A stretch of 64,000 bases of DNA from Bacteroidota bacterium (GTDB taxonomy: Bacteria > Bacteroidota > Bacteroidia > Chitinophagales > Chitinophagaceae). Below are positions 1 through 8,110 of the stretch, piece by piece (positions within the stretch are counted from its first letter, which is position 1; every line of letters begins with the position of its first letter). The stretch is taken from positions 62,001 through 126,000 of the forward strand of contig VGFK01000004.1 of assembly GCA_016868895.1 (NCBI GenBank), read 5' to 3'. The translations under genes were made by a program, and so were the position numbers. Below the pieces are notes generated by a model. The model was not told where the DNA came from and made no database searches. It saw only the letters and a list, made by a program, of their open reading frames with translations.

Positions 1-1
1 T

Positions 2-466
2 GCTGATTTGGATCGCATTTATCAGGTGAATGTTAAAGGGGCATACAATTGCATGCATGCTGTACTGCCGTTTATGCAAGAGCAAGAGCAAGGTGTCATT
101 CTCAATATGGCATCGATTGCTGCAACAGTTGGGATTTCCGAACGGTTTGCCTACAGCATGAGCAAAGGTGCGATTCTTTCCATGACCCTTAGTGTTGCCA
201 GAGATTTTATAAAAAAGGGGATTCGATGCAATTGCATCTCCCCAGCTCGAGTACACACTCCGTTTGTGGATGGGTTTTTAAAAAAACATTACGGGGGACA
301 GGAAAAAGAGATGTTTGAAAAACTATCGTTGAGTCAGCCGATCGGCAGAATGGGCACTCCCGAAGAGATCGCCCACCTGGCCTTTTACCTGTGCAGCAAA
401 CAAGCAGCATTCATAACAGGATGCGATTATGCCATCGATGGCGGTTTTACACGAATAAATAATTGA
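2..466 (+). CDS. SDR family oxidoreductase, 5' truncated (probable 2-keto-3-deoxy-L-fuconate dehydrogenase)
   Basis: The reading frame is open to the left edge of the window, so only the C-terminal part of a short-chain dehydrogenase is present. Visible features are the helix with NVKGAYNC, the catalytic serine region (NMASIAATVG), the active-site YSMSK (Tyr-x3-Lys) and the C-terminal TGCDYAIDGG motif of classical SDRs. The NAD-binding glycine motif lies outside the window. It sits 4 bp before an FAH-family hydrolase and heads a run of fucose genes, so by context it probably oxidises 2-keto-3-deoxy-L-fuconate to the 2,4-diketo acid that the next enzyme cleaves. SDR membership is clear; the substrate is inferred only from neighbours. 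Confidence 0.8.
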   Translation, partial: ADLDRIYQVNVKGAYNCMHAVLPFMQEQEQGVILNMASIAATVGISERFAYSMSKGAILSMTLSVARDFIKKGIRCNCISPARVHTPFVDGFLKKHYGGQEKEMFEKLSLSQPIGRMGTPEEIAHLAFYLCSKQAAFITGCDYAIDGGFTRINN

Positions 467-470
467 ATGC

Positions 471-1331
471 ATGAAATTATTTCGATTTGAACGGGAGGGA
501 TCAGCGGGACTCGGGATGCTGGACAAGAACGGTCGGCACATTGACATCACCCACAGCGGCATGAAATTGGACGAAATATTTTTCTCCAACAATGGACTTG
601 AACAGCTTCATGAGTGGGTGATCGCTCATGCCGACTCCTGCGATGAGCTCACTATTCCTGTTCCGTTTCTCGCATGCGTTGAGCGTCCCTCTAAAATAGT
701 ATGCATCGGACTGAATTATGCACGCCATGCCAAGGAAAGCAACATGGAAGTACCGAAAGAACCTGTCGTATTCTTTAAAAGTACAACTGCACTATGCGGT
801 CCCAATGACCCCGTCATCATCCCCAAATTTTCTGAAAAAACCGATTGGGAAGTGGAGCTGGCGCTGATCATTGGAAAAAAAGCCCGCTATGTTGATGAAG
901 AGCATGCCATGGAGTGCCTGGCCGGGTATTGCCTGCACAACGATTACAGCGAGCGTGCATTTCAATTGGAGAGAGGTGGACAATGGGTGAAGGGAAAAAG
1001 CTCGGATCATTTTGCACCGCTAGGGCCCTATTTTGTAGAAAAAAAAGAAGTCGAAGACCCTCACCGCCTCCACCTTTGGCTGGAGGTGAATGGTAAGCGC
1101 ATGCAGGATTCATCCACCGAAGATTTGATTTTCAAGATCCCCCATCTCATCAGCTATGTGTCTCAATTCATGACCCTCCTACCCGGCGATGTCATCAGCA
1201 CCGGTACACCTGAAGGAGTAGGAATGGGACAAAAACCAAACCCTGTTTATCTGAAACCGGGAGATACCGTCCGATTGGGCATTGAAGGACTGGGAGAGCA
1301 ACAACAAACGGCAATGGCCTATGCGCATTGA
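471..1331 (+). CDS. Fumarylacetoacetate hydrolase family protein (probable 2,4-diketo-3-deoxy-L-fuconate hydrolase)
   Basis: This 286-residue protein has the FAH fold: an N-terminal lead, then KIVCIGLNYARHAKE, the segment EPVVFFKSTTALCGP and the metal-site stretch DWEVELALIIG, followed by the late GDVISTGTPEGVG motif. FAH-family enzymes cleave C-C bonds next to ketones using a divalent metal. In non-phosphorylative fucose pathways the member in this position splits 2,4-diketo-3-deoxy-L-fuconate into pyruvate and L-lactate. The ureidoglycolate lyase label often attached to such proteins does not fit the neighbours. It starts 4 bp after the upstream SDR and overlaps the next gene by 11 bp, which implies one transcript. 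The family is certain, the exact substrate inferred. Confidence 0.85.
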   Translation: MKLFRFEREGSAGLGMLDKNGRHIDITHSGMKLDEIFFSNNGLEQLHEWVIAHADSCDELTIPVPFLACVERPSKIVCIGLNYARHAKESNMEVPKEPVVFFKSTTALCGPNDPVIIPKFSEKTDWEVELALIIGKKARYVDEEHAMECLAGYCLHNDYSERAFQLERGGQWVKGKSSDHFAPLGPYFVEKKEVEDPHRLHLWLEVNGKRMQDSSTEDLIFKIPHLISYVSQFMTLLPGDVISTGTPEGVGMGQKPNPVYLKPGDTVRLGIEGLGEQQQTAMAYAH

Positions 1332-2157
1332 TGCCCATCAGCATTTTTGGAATTACAACCCTGCTGTTCATGCATGGATACACGAACACATGACCGCAAT
1401 CCGCAGGAGTTTTTTACCCAGTGACCTTGAACCATTGCTCGTATCAAACAACATAGAGGCTACCGTTGCCGTACAGGCCGATGAATCCATTGCAGAAACG
1501 AATTTCTTACTGCAGCTTGCCCAACACCATTCGTTCATCGCAGGAGTGGTGGGATGGACCGATCTCAAACAGACAAACATCGAATCCGAGTTGGAACAAT
1601 GGAAAGAAGCAACCAAACTGGTTGGCTTTCGGAGCATCATGCAAGGACAACCCGATGATCAATACCTGAGCAATCCGGTGTTCACTGCAAACGTAAATAA
1701 GCTTGCAGAATTCGGATATACATTTGATCTGCTGGTCTACCACGACCAATTACCGGCACTCACTCGCTTTGTTGAACACTTGCCAGACAACCGACTCATC
1801 CTGGATCATCTGGGAAAACCCGCCATTGCAAAAAAAGAATTCAACCAGTGGAAAGATGATGTGAAAACGCTTGCCAAACATCCCAATCTGTATTGCAAAA
1901 TCAGTGGATTGATTACCGAAGCGCATCACCAGAACTGGTCGACCAACGATTTGCTTCCCTATATGGAAACAGCGGCTGAATGGTTCGGAATCGACCGAAT
2001 CTGTTTTGGGTCGGACTGGCCCGTTTGTTTATTGGCAGGTACCTATCGTAGCGTTACTGAGTCTGTAGAACAATTTGCAACACAATTAACGAAGGTTGAG
2101 CAAGAAAAACTCTTTGGCCTCAATACAAAAGATTTTTATAACTTATCCATTGGTTAA
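1321..2157 (+). CDS. Amidohydrolase family 2 protein (probable L-fuconolactonase)
   Basis: I chose ATG 1321 because the protein then begins MRIDAHQHFWNY, the usual start of this family with its HxH metal pair; a longer in-frame start at 1282 would only add residues inside the preceding gene. The 278-residue protein keeps the TIM-barrel amidohydrolase_2 signatures: RLILDHLGKP in the middle and the ICFGSDWP aspartate near the C-terminus. Homologues hydrolyse sugar lactones, including L-fucono-1,5-lactone and L-rhamnonolactone. The start lies 11 bp inside the FAH gene, so translation is probably coupled. Placed between the hydrolase and an L-fucose dehydrogenase-like SDR, it most likely opens fuconolactone to fuconate. 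Confidence 0.85.
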   Translation: MRIDAHQHFWNYNPAVHAWIHEHMTAIRRSFLPSDLEPLLVSNNIEATVAVQADESIAETNFLLQLAQHHSFIAGVVGWTDLKQTNIESELEQWKEATKLVGFRSIMQGQPDDQYLSNPVFTANVNKLAEFGYTFDLLVYHDQLPALTRFVEHLPDNRLILDHLGKPAIAKKEFNQWKDDVKTLAKHPNLYCKISGLITEAHHQNWSTNDLLPYMETAAEWFGIDRICFGSDWPVCLLAGTYRSVTESVEQFATQLTKVEQEKLFGLNTKDFYNLSIG

Positions 2158-2168
2158 TTGATTGTAGA

Positions 2169-2942
2169 ATGGATTTGCACTTAAAGGATAAGCATATTCT
2201 GGTTACGGGTGGCGCAAAAGGTATTGGACAAGCCATTGCATTGGTTCTGGCGCAAGAGGGAGCGTTCCCCATACTGGTGGGCCGAAACGAGACCGATAAC
2301 ATCGATGCTGTAAATACAATTGGCAGAGGCGCCTATATTACAGCAGAATTAACGGATCCTGCTGCATGCAAGGAAGTCATTGCCCACGTTGCTCATGCGT
2401 TTGGCCGAATAGACGGACTGGTCAACAATGCCGGCATCAACGACGGCATTCCACTGGAAGGTGGCAACTACGTTGATTTTATGCGCTCACTGCACCGCAA
2501 CATGATCCATTATTATCTGCTTACACAAGAGGCGCTTCCCTATTTGATAAAGAGCAAAGGATCCATTGTAAACATCAGCTCAAAGGTTGCAGAAACAGGG
2601 CAAGGAGCTACTTCCGGCTATGCTGCATCGAATGGAGCACGAAATGCACTTACCCGCGAATGGGCTGTTGAACTTTTGAAATACAGCATCCGCGTAAACG
2701 CAGTGGTGGTAGCAGAAAGTTTTACTCCCTTGTACGAGAAGTGGATCATGAGTCTTCCTGATCCGACCGCCACATTGAAAAAAATCACCGATCGCATTCC
2801 CCTGGAAAACAGAATGACCCGTCCGGAAGAGATAGCACAGACCGTGGCATTTCTATTATCCGATCGCTCTTCCCATACAACCGGTCAACTGATTCATGTA
2901 GACGGAGGGTACGTCCACCTCGATCGTTCACTGATTCATTAA
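2169..2942 (+). CDS. SDR family oxidoreductase, L-fucose dehydrogenase type
   Basis: A 257-residue short-chain dehydrogenase with the NAD(P)-binding TGGAKGIGQ motif near residue 14, the NNAGIND motif and the structural Ser in VNISSK. The active site reads YAASN: Tyr151 is present but the position normally held by the catalytic lysine (155) is asparagine. The sequence that follows (ALTREWAVELL, then IRVNAVVVAE) is what I associate with L-fucose dehydrogenases of the SDR family. It would oxidise L-fucose to the lactone, the first pathway step. It lies 11 bp after the lactonase gene and 9 bp before the permease. The function is a family plus context inference. Confidence 0.8.
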   Translation: MDLHLKDKHILVTGGAKGIGQAIALVLAQEGAFPILVGRNETDNIDAVNTIGRGAYITAELTDPAACKEVIAHVAHAFGRIDGLVNNAGINDGIPLEGGNYVDFMRSLHRNMIHYYLLTQEALPYLIKSKGSIVNISSKVAETGQGATSGYAASNGARNALTREWAVELLKYSIRVNAVVVAESFTPLYEKWIMSLPDPTATLKKITDRIPLENRMTRPEEIAQTVAFLLSDRSSHTTGQLIHVDGGYVHLDRSLIH

Positions 2943-2951
2943 CATTTTCTC

Positions 2952-4202
2952 ATGTCTACATCCAGAAAACATCTTTTGCTTCCATTCATCCTGGTCACTT
3001 CGCTTTTCTTTCTGTGGGGAATTGCCAACAACCTCAACGGCATTCTCATTCCTCATTTGAGAAAGGCCCTTCAGCTCAGCAACATGCAGTCTACCTTCGT
3101 GGATACAGCTGTTTATCTTGCCTATTTCCTATCCGCCATTCCCGCTGGATGGGTATTGAAAAAATATGGTTACAAAAAAGGCGTCATTGCAGGTTTACTG
3201 GTCTTTGCACTGGGCGCATTTTTATTTGTGCCTGCAGCGCGAGGAAGAACCTATGAAGTGTTTTTATTAGGATTATTCATCATTGGTTGCGGTCTCACGA
3301 TGCTGGAAACAGCTGCCAATCCATACGCCACCCAATTGGGGTCGCCTGAAACCGCTACAACCCGACTGAATCTGGCACAATCATTCAACGGACTGGCTGC
3401 ATTCATGGCTCCGGTGATTGGAACGCTGTTTATACTATCAGGAAAACAATACGAAGCAGAAGAACTGGCAGCCATGTCCGATGCAAATCGGTTGATGTAC
3501 CTGCAAGAGGAAGCCAATTCGGTTATACTCCCCTATGGAATTTTAGGCGGTTCGTTGCTGATCATTGCCGCAATCTTTTTTTTCAACAACTTTCCTGAGC
3601 CAGTTGAAAAGAAGGATGCCACAAAAGGCAGCATTGCTGGAGCGTTGAAATTTTCACACCTGCGATGGGCAGTAATTGCACAATTGTTTTACGTAGGCGC
3701 TCAGGTGTGTGTAACCAGCTTTTTTGTCCGCATGGCCATAGCTGGTGGTGGAGTCGATGAGAAAACAGCCGGATATTATTTAGGCATCTATGGATTGCTC
3801 TTTATGTCGGGAAGGTTTGCCGGAACATTCTTCCTACGTTGGGTTTCCGCACCTCTTCTTCTCACCAGTTACGCGGTAATGTGCGTTGCTCTATGCACAG
3901 TTGCCATGTATGCAGCAGGGCAATACGTGATGGTGGCGTTGGGTGGACTTGGATTTTTCATGTCAATTATGTTTCCCACTATCTTTTCTCTTGGGATCAA
4001 AGAATTGAATGAATACACCAAATCCGGCTCTTCGCTCATTGTAATGTCGATCATAGGTGGCGCGGTGTTCCCCGTCATCATGGGTGGATTGATTGACGCC
4101 TACAACGACAATATTCAGATCGGATATTCAGTTCCTCTGGTCTGCTTCTTTGCCGTACTCTATTTTGGCTGGAAAGGCCATCACATAAAAAATAATGCAT
4201 GA
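2952..4202 (+). CDS. fucP: L-fucose:H+ symporter, MFS family (FucP-like)
   Basis: A 416-residue inner-membrane protein with about 12 hydrophobic segments. It shows the FucP-family hallmarks: N-terminal LFFLWGIANNLNGILIPHL, then GCGLTMLETAANPYATQLG with the conserved Glu and Asn, and LNLAQSFNGL. In the E. coli protein these belong to the sugar and proton path. The length is near the usual 410-440 residues. It lies within a run of fucose catabolic genes, 9 bp after the dehydrogenase and overlapping the mutarotase gene by 4 bp (ATGA). It is the probable importer of the fucose released by the secreted GH29 enzyme encoded next door. Confidence 0.9.
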   Translation: MSTSRKHLLLPFILVTSLFFLWGIANNLNGILIPHLRKALQLSNMQSTFVDTAVYLAYFLSAIPAGWVLKKYGYKKGVIAGLLVFALGAFLFVPAARGRTYEVFLLGLFIIGCGLTMLETAANPYATQLGSPETATTRLNLAQSFNGLAAFMAPVIGTLFILSGKQYEAEELAAMSDANRLMYLQEEANSVILPYGILGGSLLIIAAIFFFNNFPEPVEKKDATKGSIAGALKFSHLRWAVIAQLFYVGAQVCVTSFFVRMAIAGGGVDEKTAGYYLGIYGLLFMSGRFAGTFFLRWVSAPLLLTSYAVMCVALCTVAMYAAGQYVMVALGGLGFFMSIMFPTIFSLGIKELNEYTKSGSSLIVMSIIGGAVFPVIMGGLIDAYNDNIQIGYSVPLVCFFAVLYFGWKGHHIKNNA

Positions 4203-4534
4203 ACAGGTATTGTCTTGCACTCGATTTGAAAGATGATGCATCACTGATTGCTGAATACGATCGGTATCATCAGGAAGTTTGGCCATCGGTATTGGACAGT
4301 CTGCGTGATTGTGGAATTGTAGAAATGAAGATTTACAGAACAGGAAATCGACTGACCATGTTGATCACCACCACAGATGATTTTTCCTTTGAACGAAAGA
4401 AACAAATGGATGAATCCAATCCAGAAGTGCAGCGTTGGGAAACATTGATGTCTACTTTACAACAACGGATACCATGGGCAGAACCGGGAGTAAAATGGGT
4501 TCTGCTTAAAGAAGTCTTTTCGTTTACTGCCTGA
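4199..4534 (+). CDS. L-rhamnose/L-fucose mutarotase family protein
   Basis: A 111-residue protein of the RhaM-like mutarotase family (small dimeric alpha/beta barrel). Visible family features are the HQEVWPSVLDSLRDCGI helix with the conserved His, the strand MKIYRTGNRL and PGVKWVLLKEVF near the end. These enzymes interconvert alpha and beta anomers of 6-deoxy-hexoses. The gene overlaps fucP by 4 bp, so a role in supplying the proper L-fucose anomer to the dehydrogenase is likely even though the family is named for rhamnose. Its stop codon directly abuts that of the convergent fucosidase, leaving no room for a separate terminator. Confidence 0.85.
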   Translation: MNRYCLALDLKDDASLIAEYDRYHQEVWPSVLDSLRDCGIVEMKIYRTGNRLTMLITTTDDFSFERKKQMDESNPEVQRWETLMSTLQQRIPWAEPGVKWVLLKEVFSFTA

Positions 4535-5875
4535 TCATTCAAATCCGCCTCTTCCGCGATATAGCCGTACAGGCTTATCCAACTTCAGTTCCAGCACAGT
4601 CATGTACGGATCCTGAACGCCTTGCGGGACATCAATGTATACGAGTCCCGGAACCGGACTCCATGAGATTTTTCCTACTACCTTATGGCTCAACTGCTGA
4701 TTGCTGCCCAGCACAGTGATGCGTTGGATGGAATTATCAAGTCCTTTGATCATGATCTGACCCGCAGTTTGTCCCTGCAAAAATAAATAAAGAGTGGTCG
4801 AGTCTTTCGAGAGTGTTGTCGGCCCATAAAAATGTCCCTGAGGAATACCTGCACTGGTGCCAAATATTGCCGCAGCATGCTTCTTGTTCCAGGTCCCCAA
4901 CTCGGTTAACACATGACGTTGGGGTTGTGGAATGGTTCCGTCTTCTTGGGGACCCATATCGAGCAATAGATTTCCCCCATGGCTGATGACATCAGCAAAC
5001 AGCGCAATGATTTGAGATGGTGTTTTCCAATTGGTATCGGCATGCTGAAACCCCCAATTGTTGTTGATGGTCATGCACAGCTCCCACCAATTGTATTTGG
5101 GTCGACTCACCGGAACATTTTGTTCTGGCGTGTCATAATCACCATAACCTGCAAGACGGCCATTGATGATCGCACCTTCGTTTCGTTTCAAGATCATGCC
5201 CCTCACTTTTTCGCTCTCCCACTCTGCAGCACTGTGCTCCCAATCACCATCGAACCAGTATAGATCGGGGTTGATGTGGGTGATGATTTCACTGAGCTGC
5301 GACTGATAAAACGTCCGGAATCGTTGCCATCGCTGCGGATCGTCCTTGATCTGATAGCGGGTACTGTCTTTGATGAATGCCGGATAATCCGGATGGCTCC
5401 AATCAATCAGAGAGAAATAAGCTCCTGTATGAATGTTCCGCTTGCGAAGGGCAGCATAAAAAGGCGTCAATACATCTTTCGCAGCAGGCGTATTCTTGGG
5501 AATGCTGTAGTGATGGGCCTTCGTGTCCCAAAGTGCAACACCATCATGGTGTTTGGTTGTCAGTACTGCATATTGGGCACCAGCAGTTGCAATCAGGTCT
5601 GCCCAGTCATCCGGGTTGTACCGAGCTGCTGAAAAGCGTTTCAACTGAGACATGTAGGTTTCCCAGCTGATCTTTTTGTTGTAAAATGACCAGCTTTCAT
5701 CCACCCCATCTACTGCATAAATTCCCCAGTGGATGAAGATGCCCAGCTTTGCGTCTTCAAACCATTGCATTTTGGGACGAATGAGGTCAGGATTTGTTTT
5801 TTGTTGTGAAAACAAAGCAGAAGTTCCACCAAGAAAGAACACCAGATAAAGCATCCGCAAGAAACGAGAAATCAT
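4535..5875 (-). CDS. Secreted alpha-L-fucosidase, GH29
   Basis: A 446-residue GH29 enzyme with an N-terminal signal peptide (hydrophobic residues about 5-20, ending near FSQQ). It carries the WFEDAKLGIFIHWG motif, KHHDGVALWD and YWFDGDW around residues 206-212, in which Asp209 is the predicted nucleophile. It would release terminal L-fucose from glycans in the periplasm or outside the cell. The stop codon abuts that of the mutarotase on the other strand. It lies 25 bp downstream of mutS2 on the same strand with no visible promoter of its own, so it may depend on mutS2 transcription, which is odd for a glycosidase. Confidence 0.92.
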   Translation of the reverse strand: MISRFLRMLYLVFFLGGTSALFSQQKTNPDLIRPKMQWFEDAKLGIFIHWGIYAVDGVDESWSFYNKKISWETYMSQLKRFSAARYNPDDWADLIATAGAQYAVLTTKHHDGVALWDTKAHHYSIPKNTPAAKDVLTPFYAALRKRNIHTGAYFSLIDWSHPDYPAFIKDSTRYQIKDDPQRWQRFRTFYQSQLSEIITHINPDLYWFDGDWEHSAAEWESEKVRGMILKRNEGAIINGRLAGYGDYDTPEQNVPVSRPKYNWWELCMTINNNWGFQHADTNWKTPSQIIALFADVISHGGNLLLDMGPQEDGTIPQPQRHVLTELGTWNKKHAAAIFGTSAGIPQGHFYGPTTLSKDSTTLYLFLQGQTAGQIMIKGLDNSIQRITVLGSNQQLSHKVVGKISWSPVPGLVYIDVPQGVQDPYMTVLELKLDKPVRLYRGRGGFE

Positions 5876-5900
5876 GAAATCAGTTTGCTGTGAATATATT

Positions 5901-8021
5901 TCATTTTTCCGCTGCCGTCTCTTTCAATATCATTCTTTTTAGATCAGAGTAGTTGACCTGCATGGGCAGGTTTCCAATCGTCACAATGGCTTTTTTGCCA
6001 CGTATCTCGGTGAGGGTGCCTGCTTTGTTGGTTTGTCGCATGAGCACCAAATCACCCGGAACAGGCAATCCCTCTAACTCAGCGTATTTTGCATTCAATT
6101 TTGTTTTCACTTTTTCTTTGACCTGCTTTTCTTTTTGTTGAAACAAAAGAGCCTGGAGATGTTTCATCATGGCTTTTTTCTCTTCATCATCCTCTGCCCT
6201 TCTCCAATCACTGACAATTTGCTTCAGTTTACGCTCCATGTCTTTGAGGTAGACCAGCTTGTCTTCTGAAACCTTATTTTGATGCTTGAGCAATTCCACC
6301 TGCTGCTGGTGCTGCTCACGTTGCATCTGATGCTGCATCTGCTTTTTGAGCGCCTCGTTCTCTCGAATTAATTTTTTAAGCTCTTGTTCTTTTGATTCGA
6401 TCTTTCGCAGGTCCTGCTCCGTTCTGTTCAGTAATTTATCGAGCGTGAAATGATTTTCATCCACCAGCTCTTTGGCCCGCTTGATCAATTGAGCATGTAG
6501 ACCAATGCGCTCTGCTATTGCAAACGTGTAGGAGCTTCCGGGTTTTCCCATGGATAATTTATACAGCGGAAGCAGACTTTTCTCGTCAAACGCCATCGCC
6601 CCATTTAATATGCCAGGTGTTTTACTGGCCATCACTTTCAGATTCAAGTAATGGGTCGTCACTATCCCCAATGCATGCCGCTTCAGCAATTGTTCCAGAA
6701 AAACCTCTGCAAAAGCGCCACCCAGGTGCGGGTCGCTGCCGCTGCCCAGTTCGTCGATGAAGAAAAGTGTTCTACCGTTGGCATCTTCCATGAATTGCTT
6801 CATGTTTTTCAAATGAGCGCTGTACGTACTGAGTTCAAATTCGATGCTTTGGGTATCCCCAATGTGGATCATGATTTGCTTGAATATCCCAAATACAGAT
6901 TCAGGATGGGCAGGAACGAGTAGTCCCGACTGCACCATCATTTGCAATAGTCCTGTCGTTTTGAGGCAAACAGTCTTCCCTCCGGCATTGGGACCTGAAA
7001 TAACCAAGATTCGATTGCGCTCATCCAGCTCCAGATCCAATGAAACAACCGGTTTGTTCTGCCGATTGTTATACAGGAACAATAAAGGATGATAAGCTTT
7101 TATTAATTTGATGACAGATCCATCACTCAAACGCGGAAGGTGGGCATCCATCTGTTGGGCGAGTTTGGCCTTTGCCCGTATAAAATCATAGGAGCCGAGA
7201 ATATCCAGGTAGTGCTGCAGCAAAGGCGAATAGACGGAAAGTCGACTGGTCAATTCACGTAGAATGCGGCGCTCCTCTTCCCGCTCATCACTTTCCAACG
7301 AAAAAATTTCATTGTTGACATCTATGGTTTCTTCCGGTTCAATGAATGATGTACGGCGGGTATCGCTTTCGCCGTGCAAGATACCTTTTACGATGCGCTT
7401 ATGTTCTGCATAAATGGCCAGTACCCGGCGGCCATTCAAAAATGATTCTTCAATATCGGCAATGTATCCAGAACGCTGCAGTTTGTTCAACAATTTATCA
7501 AAGGTCCTGCGCTGCTCTCCTCTTTTTTTATACAATTGGTAGCGGATACGGGCGAGTTCTTCAGAAGCCGTGTCCACTACCCGTGCATCCTCACCGATGA
7601 TTCTTGTAATTTGATCAGGAATGGTTTTTTCAAAATGGGTAGTCCGCAGGACATCAAAAAGGGCATTGCATTCAGTCCGACGCTCTTCATCAAACCAGCG
7701 AAACAGGTATTCAATTGATTCGGCCAGGGATTTGATTTCCAGGAAGGCCTCTCCCGGCAGGACGGCGCCAGCAATGCCCAGCAATTTAATTTCCCTAGAG
7801 ATGGTATAGGCGTGATCGTGCTGAAACGCCTGACCCTTGGCCAGCAACTGTAAATACTGATGCGATTGGCGAAGTTCGGTTTCGATGAACGCCCGTCGGG
7901 TGTGGATGCGCAATTCCTCGGCTTGCTGCTTACCCAAATCTGTCTTGGTCAGCTCCACCAGCAGTGACCTGACTTTATCAAATTCCAATTGAACAGCCGC
8001 AGATTCAGGATATAATCGCAT
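5901..8021 (-). CDS. mutS2: MutS2-family ATPase lacking the Smr nuclease domain
   Basis: A 706-residue MutS2-type protein. The order is: N-terminal MutS core helices, the ATPase with Walker A GPNAGGKT at 343-350 and Walker B FIDELGSGSDP starting at 421, a long charged coiled coil at about 505-640 rich in Lys, Glu and Gln, and a KOW-like beta segment (GDLVLMRQTNKAG, then KAIVTIGNLPMQV). The chain ends soon after this segment, where canonical MutS2 (about 780 residues) continues into an Smr domain. MutS2 acts on stalled or collided ribosomes and on recombination structures; the version here would have to work without its own Smr part. The ATG start at 8021 lies about 25 bp after a matching -7 box. 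Confidence 0.92.
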   Translation of the reverse strand: MRLYPESAAVQLEFDKVRSLLVELTKTDLGKQQAEELRIHTRRAFIETELRQSHQYLQLLAKGQAFQHDHAYTISREIKLLGIAGAVLPGEAFLEIKSLAESIEYLFRWFDEERRTECNALFDVLRTTHFEKTIPDQITRIIGEDARVVDTASEELARIRYQLYKKRGEQRRTFDKLLNKLQRSGYIADIEESFLNGRRVLAIYAEHKRIVKGILHGESDTRRTSFIEPEETIDVNNEIFSLESDEREEERRILRELTSRLSVYSPLLQHYLDILGSYDFIRAKAKLAQQMDAHLPRLSDGSVIKLIKAYHPLLFLYNNRQNKPVVSLDLELDERNRILVISGPNAGGKTVCLKTTGLLQMMVQSGLLVPAHPESVFGIFKQIMIHIGDTQSIEFELSTYSAHLKNMKQFMEDANGRTLFFIDELGSGSDPHLGGAFAEVFLEQLLKRHALGIVTTHYLNLKVMASKTPGILNGAMAFDEKSLLPLYKLSMGKPGSSYTFAIAERIGLHAQLIKRAKELVDENHFTLDKLLNRTEQDLRKIESKEQELKKLIRENEALKKQMQHQMQREQHQQQVELLKHQNKVSEDKLVYLKDMERKLKQIVSDWRRAEDDEEKKAMMKHLQALLFQQKEKQVKEKVKTKLNAKYAELEGLPVPGDLVLMRQTNKAGTLTEIRGKKAIVTIGNLPMQVNYSDLKRMILKETAAEK

Positions 8022-8045
8022 GTTAAACCAACGCTAAACTATAGG

Positions 8046-8079
8046 CAAAAATAGGCCGAAAAGGGGTGGCAATCCCAAA
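8046..8079 (-). promoter_or_regulatory. Probable promoter of mutS2
   Basis: Read on the minus strand, TTTG (8079-8076) is followed after 22 bases by TATTTTTG (8053-8046), matching the Bacteroidota -7 consensus TAnnTTTG. The expected transcription start lies about 20 bases before the mutS2 ATG. Confidence 0.5.
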
Positions 8080-8085
8080 TCAAAT

Positions 8086-8093
8086 TAACTTTG
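8086..8093 (+). promoter_or_regulatory. -7 promoter box of msrA
   Basis: TAACTTTG matches TAnnTTTG exactly and ends 17 bases before the chosen msrA start. No good -33 TTTG is seen at the usual distance. It supports the start at 8111, because the longer frame starting at 8066 would begin upstream of the promoter. Confidence 0.45.
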
Positions 8094-8110
8094 TTCAACA
8101 AGTTCAACGC

